Below, piece by piece: positions 41,449-49,262 of a stretch of DNA of 64,000 bases. The translations under genes were made by a program, and so were the position numbers. The stretch lies in assembly GCF_000147335.1 (NCBI RefSeq), contig NC_014501.1, forward strand, positions 4,232,001-4,296,000, read 5' to 3'. The stretch comes from Gloeothece verrucosa PCC 7822. Lineage in GTDB: Bacteria > Cyanobacteriota > Cyanobacteriia > Cyanobacteriales > Microcystaceae. Within the stretch, counting starts at the first letter, position 1; each line of letters starts with the position of its first letter. The notes under the pieces were generated by a model. That model saw nothing but the letters and a program-made list of their open reading frames with translations. It did no database searches and was not told where the DNA came from.

Positions 41449-42276
41449 ATGAAACAGACCATAAGAGCATTAGGGACTTTAGCACTGGTAACAAACATGA
41501 TTGTTATCTCCTCTGTTGCTGTTGCCCAAACTCAACCCCCCCCACAGAAACAGTTAAATGCTGTAGAGCTTTATAATAATGGGGTAGATAAGTTGAGTGC
41601 CGCTAACTATACCGGAGCAATTGCCGATTTTACTCAAGCTATTGCACTTGCCCCCAATGATCCAGATGCTTATTATAATCGTGCTTATGCTTATCTGATT
41701 TTAGGCGATTTTGAAAAAGCTGTGGCTGATTATTCTCAAGCGCTACAGATTAACCCGAATTATACCTATGCCTATGGGAACCGTTGTTATGTGTACTTTT
41801 TGAGCAAAAAGTATGAAGCGGCTATTACTGATTGTGATAAAGCTATTTCTCTACAAGCTGATTATGCAGATTTTTATATTTATCGGGGTAATGCTAAAAG
41901 CGAGTTAAATCAAAACCAAGAGGCTTTATCTGATTATGAAAAAGCCATTAGTCTAGCGGCTAATAATCCTAAAACTCGAGCCAAAGCTTTTTATAATCGG
42001 GGTCGAACTTACCAGAGTTTGGAGAATCATAAACAGGCCATTGCTGATTATACTGACAGTATTGCTTTAAATCCTGATGATGGGGATGCTTATTACAATC
42101 GAGCGGCTAGTTATTATGCTTTAGGAAATAATCAAGAGGCGATGGTGGATTTAGAAATTGCTGCCCGATTGTTTACTGATCAGGCGAAAAAAGATAAGCA
42201 AGATAAGGCTCTACAATTGATTAATCAGATTCAAAGTGAACAGCAAAAATCCTTGAATTTTAGCAATAAACATTAA
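41449..42276 (+). CDS. Exported TPR repeat protein
   Basis: A 275-residue protein with a signal peptide (residues 1-26, ending SSVAVAQ) and about six tetratricopeptide repeats, such as YTGAIADFTQAIALAPNDPD, FEKAVADYSQALQINPNYTY and HKQAIADYTDSIALNPDDGD. TPR arrays bind partner proteins. A periplasmic or lumenal assembly role is possible, with no specific evidence. It is divergent from the PsbP-like gene, with a 60-bp spacer. Confidence 0.85.
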   Translation: MKQTIRALGTLALVTNMIVISSVAVAQTQPPPQKQLNAVELYNNGVDKLSAANYTGAIADFTQAIALAPNDPDAYYNRAYAYLILGDFEKAVADYSQALQINPNYTYAYGNRCYVYFLSKKYEAAITDCDKAISLQADYADFYIYRGNAKSELNQNQEALSDYEKAISLAANNPKTRAKAFYNRGRTYQSLENHKQAIADYTDSIALNPDDGDAYYNRAASYYALGNNQEAMVDLEIAARLFTDQAKKDKQDKALQLINQIQSEQQKSLNFSNKH

Positions 42277-42348
42277 AAATAAGCGGGGGATCATTTTCCC
42301 CACTTATCCAAATAAACATCAACCAAGTATTTTTTTGAACGCACTGAT

Positions 42349-42493
42349 TTAGCCTTTTAGTTGGCCTCGGTAGCCTACTGGTCCCTCACCCGGAAATTGA
42401 GCCGCTCCTAAAAACGAATTAGCATCATTAAAAAAGGTAATATTGCCGTTCCCCCACTTAAAATTCACTAACTTGATAGGGTTACTATAATTA
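42349..42493 (-). pseudogene. C-terminal gene remnant
   Basis: On the minus strand a 48-codon stretch without a start reads NPIKLVNFKWGNGNITFFND, then SFLGAAQFPGEGPVGYRGQL, before a stop. A TAG lies just upstream in frame. The residue pattern looks protein-like (Gly/Asn/Phe-rich, like C-termini of exported proteins) rather than random. It may be the tail of a deleted gene; no family can be named. Confidence 0.3.
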
Positions 42494-42853
42494 ATATAAA
42501 TCTAAGGTAATCAATAATCTGTAATATTTTTAGCAAAATCCCCTTTAAAACTATTAATTAAAAATTAATGTAAAATAATATTTTTTGTTGATATAATATT
42601 TAGCTCGAACAGAAAAAATCTCTTAAACCTCTCTCAAAAAGATTTATGCCTTTTGGAAGTTGAAACAGACTCATGCTTTAAGTTTTTATCAATAGTATTG
42701 AGTTCAGAAAACCCTGACAAATTTCAGAAAAAATTAAGCAAACTCTGGTATAAATTTGGGTATGATGAACGTATATGTGTGCGCTGGCAGAATAGCGCGG
42801 GTGTGTTAGGAGTGTTTGTTAACCACGAAACGAGAATAAAAAAGGAAACCAGT

Positions 42854-44341
42854 ATGATTGCAACAGCACCATCATCGACATTACCGAAATTAGAAGACAT
42901 CAAAGACGGTTTACCCAATATTTGTGGTTGGGAGGCAGAAATCGCTTCAGTGGTGCAGCATGACGAGCCTGTTTTTTTGCCAACGAGCAATATTAAGCTA
43001 GATAACATTAAATCTGCCTTCGCCTGTGCCTTGCATATGCACCAACCCACCATCCCGGCAGGACATGATGGGTCATTAATTTGTAATCTTCAACATATGT
43101 TTGAAAATCAAGGCATGGGAGATAACCACAATGCGGGTGTATTTGCCTGGTGTTACAGTCGCATGGGAGATTTTATCCCTGAATTGGTGGATCAAGGTTG
43201 CAATCCTCGCATTATGTTAGATTATTCGGGTAATCTGTTATGGGGATTACGGCAAATGGGGCGAGACGATGTAATCAATAACCTCAAGCGGATTACCTGC
43301 GAGCCTCAGTATCAGCCCTATGTAGAATGGTTAGGTACCATGTGGAGTCATGCGGTAGCGCCTTCTACTCCCATTCCAGACCTAAAACTACAGATCCAAG
43401 CTTGGCAACAATACTTTGCCTCTATCTTTGGTTATGATGCCCTACGACGGGTAAAAGGATTTTCTCCCCCAGAAATGCACCTCCCTAACCACCCTGATAC
43501 CGCTTATGAGTATATTAAAGCCCTCAAAGAATGCGGCTATCGTTGGTTATTGGTACAAGAAAGTTCAGTAGAACGTCTAGATGGTAACAGCTTATGGCAC
43601 GAGGATAAATATATCCCCAACCGTTTAATTGCCCGTAATTCCAAAGGCGAAACGGTCAGTATTACCGCTTTGATTAAAACTCAAGGTTCAGATACTAAAT
43701 TAGTGGCTCAAATGCAGCCTTATTACGAAGCTAAGAGTCGCGGAAGACAGCAAATAGGAGATAAAACCGTTCCTTGTTGCGTCAGCCAAATAGCCGATGG
43801 TGAGAATGGCGGCGTAATGATGAATGAATTTCCCGGCGGTTATATGCCCGCTTGGCATGACATCAAGAATAATGGAGATGTAGCCGGGGTTAATGGTACA
43901 GAGTATATCGAATTACTCGAAGCTTCCGGGGTTAACCCAGAAGATTATCCCACCTGTCAACCCGTTCAGCAACACAAAATCTGGCAACGAGTGGACCTCA
44001 ATAATGTCACGCCAGAAGCGGTAGAAAAAGCCATCGCCGAATTGAAACAAAACGATCATCAATTTCATGTAGATGGCGCTTCCTGGACAAATGACTTAAG
44101 TTGGGTTCGGGGTTATGAAAACGTATTAGGCCCCATGATCCAATTAAGTGCTGACTTCCATCAAAAATATGACGCATTGGTGCAACAAGACCCCTCTGTT
44201 ACCAAGCGGCGTGATTACCAAGAAGCCCTGCTGTACAATTTACTCTTACAAACCAGTTGTTTCCGTTACTGGGGACAAGGCGCTTGGACAGATTACGCCC
44301 GTACTATATTTGAACGCGGAGAAGCCTTATTAAAAGGTTAA
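42854..44341 (+). CDS. Glycoside hydrolase family 57 protein
   Basis: A 495-residue protein from ATG 42854, which has AAGGAAA upstream. The frame is open for 67 further codons without family similarity. GH57 N-terminal motif FACALHMHQPTIPAG, then RIMLDYSGNLLWGL, SHAVAPSTP, GFSPPEMHLPNHPDTAYEYI (putative nucleophile region) and DGENGGVMMNEFPGGY. GH57 enzymes act on alpha-glucans (amylase, branching or transglycosylase activities), so a role in glycogen metabolism is likely. The exact activity cannot be told. Confidence 0.88.
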   Translation: MIATAPSSTLPKLEDIKDGLPNICGWEAEIASVVQHDEPVFLPTSNIKLDNIKSAFACALHMHQPTIPAGHDGSLICNLQHMFENQGMGDNHNAGVFAWCYSRMGDFIPELVDQGCNPRIMLDYSGNLLWGLRQMGRDDVINNLKRITCEPQYQPYVEWLGTMWSHAVAPSTPIPDLKLQIQAWQQYFASIFGYDALRRVKGFSPPEMHLPNHPDTAYEYIKALKECGYRWLLVQESSVERLDGNSLWHEDKYIPNRLIARNSKGETVSITALIKTQGSDTKLVAQMQPYYEAKSRGRQQIGDKTVPCCVSQIADGENGGVMMNEFPGGYMPAWHDIKNNGDVAGVNGTEYIELLEASGVNPEDYPTCQPVQQHKIWQRVDLNNVTPEAVEKAIAELKQNDHQFHVDGASWTNDLSWVRGYENVLGPMIQLSADFHQKYDALVQQDPSVTKRRDYQEALLYNLLLQTSCFRYWGQGAWTDYARTIFERGEALLKG

Positions 44342-44377
44342 AACACCCTAACCCTTAAGGGTAAGCATAGATAACCA

Positions 44378-44397
44378 AAGCCTGCCTAGGCAGGCTT
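44378..44397. terminator. Perfect 20-bp palindrome AAGCCTGCCTAGGCAGGCTT
   Basis: Lies between the convergent GH57 and DUF2235 genes. The palindrome can fold as a stem and would serve as a bidirectional terminator. Confidence 0.55.
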
Positions 44398-44425
44398 AAA
44401 TAATGGCGCGAAACACTCTTTGATC

Positions 44426-45475
44426 TTAAAGCCTAGGATTTTTTGTACTCCAGTCATTGAGTTGACTTTCAAAAGGCTTGAGGTTTTTAGAACGATAATC
44501 TGGTCTATCTCGCCAACGTTTTTTGACGCTATCATCAAGATTATTAAAGCTGTCAATCTTCCTGTGAATAGTTCCCGCCAATTTAAAGACTCCTTGAGGT
44601 TCATTATTAAAATTAACCGTGTGATCAAGTTTAATGCCGCCCTCTACTCTCGACACATCAAACCCTAACCCAATAGCCACAGCTTCCTCGATCATCCATT
44701 GCAAAGCCCGATCAGACAACCCTTGAGTCTGTGCGGTGCCACCACCCACACAACCATGTTCACCCGGAAACCAAATTTGTTTGATATCTTGCTCAGGGTA
44801 AGCCTTATCCATCGGTGTTACATTAAACGTGCTACGAATCTCATCAACTGCCACAGCATGCCTTGCATGAACAGTCTGACCATGTAATTGCGTGTCATGA
44901 AATAGATATTTTTGATTAATCCAGTTATCTAAAGGAAAATAGGGGATTACATCAGGGATACCCAGAGAACCCACTGTATCCCAACAACCTAAAAGAGTAA
45001 TGGGAATTTGTGCCCCATTATTTTGTCCGTATTGTTGGCGAAACTTAACAGCTTGATCGCTACTCGGTCTGGTTTCATCCCTTCGGTCCCGATAGAATTC
45101 ATAAGCTTTAGGAATTTCTCGAATGTAGCGGCGCTCTATTAAACCACAATTAAAGATAAAGCCTGATAGACTGCGAACAGTATAAGCACCACGACTAAAC
45201 CCAAACAGATAAATTTCATCCCCAGGATCATAATTTAGACAGAGAAATCGATAAGAAGTTTGGATAGCTTGATCAATACCCCAACCAAATGCCCCGCCAC
45301 CTATTTTATTAATGAAATCCTCGCCTGTTCCGACTCCCTGTTCATAGTACACAATTTGAGCGATGCCCTTATCGTCAAAGCTTTTAATACCTTGGGCGAT
45401 TTTAACAACATTAGTGGCAGTAGGGTTAGTTAATGTCTCCCAGGTTCCATCACAACAAACGATCAGCCGCTTCAT
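44426..45475 (-). CDS. DUF2235 alpha/beta hydrolase (Tle1-like)
   Basis: A 349-residue protein starting MKRLIVCCDGTWETLTNPTA, followed by VVYYEQGVGTG-type segments and the nucleophile elbow YLFGFSRGAYTVRSLSGFI (GxSxG). GCWDTVGSLGIPD and IWFPGEHGCVGGG provide the acid and His regions. DUF2235 contains phospholipase effectors of type VI secretion (Tle1). Here the gene lies about 400 bp from a contractile-injection-system locus on the opposite strand. No signal peptide is seen. An effector role is a guess; a housekeeping lipase is equally possible. Confidence 0.87.
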   Translation of the reverse strand: MKRLIVCCDGTWETLTNPTATNVVKIAQGIKSFDDKGIAQIVYYEQGVGTGEDFINKIGGGAFGWGIDQAIQTSYRFLCLNYDPGDEIYLFGFSRGAYTVRSLSGFIFNCGLIERRYIREIPKAYEFYRDRRDETRPSSDQAVKFRQQYGQNNGAQIPITLLGCWDTVGSLGIPDVIPYFPLDNWINQKYLFHDTQLHGQTVHARHAVAVDEIRSTFNVTPMDKAYPEQDIKQIWFPGEHGCVGGGTAQTQGLSDRALQWMIEEAVAIGLGFDVSRVEGGIKLDHTVNFNNEPQGVFKLAGTIHRKIDSFNNLDDSVKKRWRDRPDYRSKNLKPFESQLNDWSTKNPRL

Positions 45476-45892
45476 TGTTTTTGCTTGCTTCTATATATTT
45501 TGTCCAACCTAAATATCAATTAGACCATGTTCGTTTCCTGAAAAAGAGAATTTTTGTAATAAAAGTTTATAATTATTGAAGGCGCTCCTGAGCAAAGAAC
45601 CCCAAGAAAAACCCCCAATAATTTTATCTAAGTACCTAAACACTCTATAAAGCACTCTGTACCAGCGCTCCGGTAAAACTATCCGAACTCTTACCCATTC
45701 CCCATTCCCCATTCCCCATTCCCCAATATCACAGTTAACTTTATTTATCTCCGGCTACTTATAGCCCGCGAAGGTGTTTCCAAGCTATTTCTCTAGATCC
45801 GACTTTAGGAGAATAGGCGGCTTAAACCCGTATCAACTAAACTAAAATGAAGGGTAAAATGGGCACATATAATCCCATCAGGAGGTCAAATT
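45476..45892. other. Intergenic region with CCCCATT repeats
   Basis: About 415 bp between divergent genes. At 45694-45725 there are about four tandem CCCCATT heptamers. A strong ribosome binding site (AGGAGG) precedes the gene at 45893. No gene was recognised. Confidence 0.5.
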
Positions 45893-47332
45893 ATGGCACA
45901 TATCCGCAAGGCCGTCATGAGAAAATCAGCACCCGCCGCTAGTTTGACTAACCAGAGCCAACTCAAAACCCGTCGCCCGATTCCTCAATCAACCAATCTA
46001 AACCTTCAACAGAATTCTACCCGACAACCTCCATTAAACCCGACACAACCCTTAAGACATAGTTTAACTCATATTGCTATTACTAACTCATCTTCTCCTC
46101 AAAAAAGCCCCCATTTAATACAACTGAAAATCGGAGATGGTCACGATTTAAAATCCGCTCGTTTTGCTGGCGATGAAGTATTAGAAGGTTGCTACGATGG
46201 AGAAAAAACCCGTTATCTTCGCAATGGTTCTACAGGAGAAGCCGTCAAAAAAATACAACAAGCTTTAATAGATTTAAAATATCCGATGCCTATCTCGACA
46301 CAAAAAACCGGCGAACCCGATGGCATTTATGGCGCTGAAACCAGCAAAACAGTTAAACAATTTCAAACCGATCAAGCACTAAAAGATAAAGATGGTATCG
46401 TGGGAAAAGATACCATAGAAAAACTCGATCAACTCCTCGGTACAGGACCATCCCCAAAACCCCCAGAACCCCCAGAACCCTCTACCCAAGAATTAATTTT
46501 ACAAGTGGTGGAAAATGCCGACGCTGCAACGATCGCCACGCTACGCAAGGATGCAAAATTCCTCGACAGTAGTCAAAGCCTCATGACTAATGCCCAATTT
46601 GGCAAATTAGCGGCACTATTGATCTTGGTAGTACCCGATAAAGTGGTGAGTAAAACGGCGGCTAAAAACGAAGCGGTTCGTATCCTTTCAGCGCAACTCG
46701 GAGGCGATAAAGCCATTGCCCGGCGTACCATTGATAAAAACATTTTTGTGGTGATCGTACCCAAAGATACCCTGATGACAGACTTAAGCGAGTTTTCCTC
46801 TCTCAAAGGCGTTAAAACTTTTGACGGGAGGGAATGGGAGACTACACGCGGCGTAGGAGGAATAACCATCGGCGGCAAAGTTTATACAGCTATCACAGAA
46901 GAAAACTTACTCGGAGAAGATTGTACCGCAACCTACAAAGGTAAACCTGTGAGTGGTTTCTATACGAAAGGTTATTCAACCACTAGCCATGAATTTGCTC
47001 ACACCCTTCATCTATTTGTTCTTGAAAAAGCCGATCAAAAAATTATTACTGATGCTTATAATGCTCGCAAAGCTATCGCTAAAACTAAACCCGATGATCC
47101 TGATCAATGGGTAGATGGAAGAGAAGGTTGTTATGCCTCTCAAACTGAAGCGGAATTTTTTGCTCAATTGAGTAATGCTTATTTAGGAACCAATACCGGC
47201 AATGACCCAAGTACAGGAGATCCCAGGCAAAATACTAAAGATTGGGTTAAAACCCATGAACCAGAAGTATTTAAACTGCTTGAGCGGCTTTATAGCGGGG
47301 CCACTGTATCTAATGCGAATCCACGCCCCTAA
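45893..47332 (+). CDS. Candidate injection-system effector: PG-binding-like domain plus zinc metalloprotease
   Basis: A 479-residue protein. Residues 1-80 are Pro/Gln/Ser-rich and disordered. Then IQLKIGDGHDLKSARFAGDE and VLEGCYDGEKTRYLRNGSTG lead into a peptidoglycan-binding-1 type repeat (GEAVKKIQQALIDLKYP, DGIYGAETSKTVKQFQ). A Pro-rich linker follows, and the C-terminal domain is an ATLF-like zincin: TTSHEFAHTLHLFV (HExxH) and a downstream ETEAEFF-like Glu (QTEAEFFAQLSNAYLG). The DGHDL-plus-PG-binding layout accompanies cargo of extracellular contractile injection systems (recollection). Baseplate genes begin 1.5 kb downstream. Confidence 0.75.
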   Translation: MAHIRKAVMRKSAPAASLTNQSQLKTRRPIPQSTNLNLQQNSTRQPPLNPTQPLRHSLTHIAITNSSSPQKSPHLIQLKIGDGHDLKSARFAGDEVLEGCYDGEKTRYLRNGSTGEAVKKIQQALIDLKYPMPISTQKTGEPDGIYGAETSKTVKQFQTDQALKDKDGIVGKDTIEKLDQLLGTGPSPKPPEPPEPSTQELILQVVENADAATIATLRKDAKFLDSSQSLMTNAQFGKLAALLILVVPDKVVSKTAAKNEAVRILSAQLGGDKAIARRTIDKNIFVVIVPKDTLMTDLSEFSSLKGVKTFDGREWETTRGVGGITIGGKVYTAITEENLLGEDCTATYKGKPVSGFYTKGYSTTSHEFAHTLHLFVLEKADQKIITDAYNARKAIAKTKPDDPDQWVDGREGCYASQTEAEFFAQLSNAYLGTNTGNDPSTGDPRQNTKDWVKTHEPEVFKLLERLYSGATVSNANPRP

Positions 47333-47380
47333 AATCCTTTAAAATTTAACCTTCTATCGGCAAAAAAATCTTTAATAAAA

Positions 47381-48076
47381 ATGGTTAAAATATGGTATAA
47401 TTTAGCAGCAATATTTTTAATAGTTTTGTTATTGAATCAGTTAGATCAACAATCACAAAAAACTGATGCTGTTGAAAAATTAAAACCATTGCCTACAGTA
47501 ATATCTCAAAAAAATAACAGTTCAACTATGTTTGAAAATATTCCTAAACGAGACATCCGAACATTTTATATTTATAAAAATGGAGTATTAACCCTTGCGC
47601 TCGAAGACCGTCCCGGCACACTTCACTCAATGGCCAGTCCTCCCCCCACAGGCGCACCGACTCATCCCTTTATTCATGGGAGTGCTTATGATGCAAAAAG
47701 TGAGGATGAAATGGGAACGTTATTAAGAAAATCCACCAGTTTTGATAACTATATTAACTTATTAATTGAAGCAGGTTATGATGTTGTTTCTCGGGAAAAT
47801 ACTTTTCAGTTAAAACTCGAAGGGGGGTTTCGTTTAGAAGATGAAAAAGGACTGGTCGGTGCATTATGGAATTATCCAGGACAATTTACCTGTATTGGGT
47901 GGCAACCGGCATCAGGGCAATTAGATTTTGATTATGTGACCCTGACAGTATACCGCCAAGACCGGGCCAGAGAATTGTTAAATCAATTACAATCTAATCA
48001 AACTTTTGAAGCCTTAAAAAATCATTTAGAATCTCTTGGCTTTAAACTTATTCCTATCCCTTTAGAATCTGATTGA
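47381..48076 (+). CDS. Hypothetical membrane-anchored protein
   Basis: A 231-residue protein with one N-terminal membrane helix (IWYNLAAIFLIVLLLNQL) and a soluble remainder (FYIYKNGVLTLALEDRPGTL, FRLEDEKGLVGALWNYPGQF). No family is recognised. It lies between the metalloprotease and a DUF2808 gene in the same direction. Spacing of about 40-50 bp on both sides suggests one transcript, but a link with injection is unproven. Confidence 0.6.
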   Translation: MVKIWYNLAAIFLIVLLLNQLDQQSQKTDAVEKLKPLPTVISQKNNSSTMFENIPKRDIRTFYIYKNGVLTLALEDRPGTLHSMASPPPTGAPTHPFIHGSAYDAKSEDEMGTLLRKSTSFDNYINLLIEAGYDVVSRENTFQLKLEGGFRLEDEKGLVGALWNYPGQFTCIGWQPASGQLDFDYVTLTVYRQDRARELLNQLQSNQTFEALKNHLESLGFKLIPIPLESD

Positions 48077-48117
48077 ATATAATATAAATATACTTGTAAT
48101 TTATTTGTCCTTCCCTA

Positions 48118-48720
48118 ATGAGCCGCTTTTTTGATCACATGAACCACCATCTCAGAGTGCTAACAATATTATTGACTTCAGGAATTGTACTATTAAATAT
48201 TTCTCAAACAACGGACATCCTCGCGCAAGATATCACACAACAACCGCAGCCAACAAGTTATCAGGTTCCGTCTTTTTTTCTTAAATCACCAACATTAATC
48301 CGTTCTGCAACCAGTGCTAAAGGACCAGCAAGTGAAGCTAATTATCACTTTACAATACAAGTCCCCTCCAATGCCGGACAGCCGCTAAAATCAGTGACCA
48401 TTATTCAACAACTTAATGTAGAAAAAATTCGCTTTTTACCTCAAGGTAGCCAAGCTTTTATCGGGCAAAGTTTCCATCGGGGAACCCCGGTTGCTGTTCA
48501 AGGAGAATTGATTGAAAATGACACAGATGGGGTTAAAGTGATTTTTAATGAACCTATTCTACCCGGCAATACGGTAACAGTGGTTTTAAGGGCAATAAAT
48601 CCTTTATATGGAGGCGTTTATCAGTTTGGAGTAACAGCTTTCCCTGAAGGCAATGATCAACAGGGGTTATATTTAGGGCCTGGACGATTACATTTTAGTA
48701 TGCCTGGGGGCAGTAGTTAA
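48118..48720 (+). CDS. DUF2808 domain exported protein
   Basis: A 200-residue protein with an N-terminal signal (LTILLTSGIVLLNISQTTDI, then LAQ). The DUF2808 region follows: SATSAKGPASEANYHFTIQV, GQPLKSVTIIQQ and NPLYGGVYQFGVTAFPEG. DUF2808 proteins are cyanobacterial exported proteins of unknown function. A 140-bp gap separates it from the gp25 gene; it contains a repeat related to the MITE ends (GTAGGGTG... near 48743). Confidence 0.8.
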   Translation: MSRFFDHMNHHLRVLTILLTSGIVLLNISQTTDILAQDITQQPQPTSYQVPSFFLKSPTLIRSATSAKGPASEANYHFTIQVPSNAGQPLKSVTIIQQLNVEKIRFLPQGSQAFIGQSFHRGTPVAVQGELIENDTDGVKVIFNEPILPGNTVTVVLRAINPLYGGVYQFGVTAFPEGNDQQGLYLGPGRLHFSMPGGSS

Positions 48721-48861
48721 GCAGTTAAGCCGTAGTTAAGCCGTAGGGTGTGAAGCGCGTTGCGTAACGCACCTAAACTAAGACCTCTTTTCGACCTTTG
48801 GCGAATACTGTCAGCCGCTAAAATACAGTAACCTAGGGAAAACCGGGTACGATCACAAACT

Positions 48862-49260
48862 ATGGTTAAACGGGACTATTTAGGGACAGGGTTAACATTT
48901 CCCCTACAGACCAACGTACAAGGGGGACTAGGACTCAGTTCGGATCACCAAGATGTTCGAGAGGCGATCTGGATCATCTTACGCACTGAACTCGGAGAAA
49001 GAGTCTATCGCCCAAATTTTGGCTGTCGTCTTTCTGAATTAACCTTTGCTCCCCTCAACACGAGAACCCTATTTTTAATTAAACTATATGTTCAAGAAGC
49101 CTTAGAAATCTGGGAACCGAGAATTTATCTCGATGAGGTGACCACCGAACCCGATCCGATCTTAGGTCGAGTGGATATCCGTATAGAGTACCGTCTCAAA
49201 GAAAGTTACCAACCCAGTAGCCTAGTCTATCCATTTTATTTAATGGCCAGGGAGGGGTAA
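48862..49260 (+). CDS. Baseplate wedge protein (GPW/gp25 family)
   Basis: A 132-residue gp25-like protein: GTGLTFPLQTNVQGGLGLSS, then VREAIWIILRTELGERVYRP and FGCRLSELTFAPLN, the family core with its conserved E-R-x-x-x-P-x-F-G-C element. gp25 joins the sheath initiation ring of contractile tails, in phages, type VI secretion and extracellular injection systems (Afp9/Pvc9-like). It sits 2 bp before the J protein gene. Confidence 0.92.
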   Translation: MVKRDYLGTGLTFPLQTNVQGGLGLSSDHQDVREAIWIILRTELGERVYRPNFGCRLSELTFAPLNTRTLFLIKLYVQEALEIWEPRIYLDEVTTEPDPILGRVDIRIEYRLKESYQPSSLVYPFYLMAREG

Positions 49261-49262
49261 AG

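Noticed and set aside
44386..44668. Small frames on both strands at the 3' end of the DUF2235 gene
   Set aside because: They are shadows of the DUF2235 coding sequence and the palindromic terminator.
45509..45712. 67-codon minus-strand frame upstream of the DUF2235 gene
   Set aside because: It starts in the CCCCATT repeat tract and shows no family likeness.
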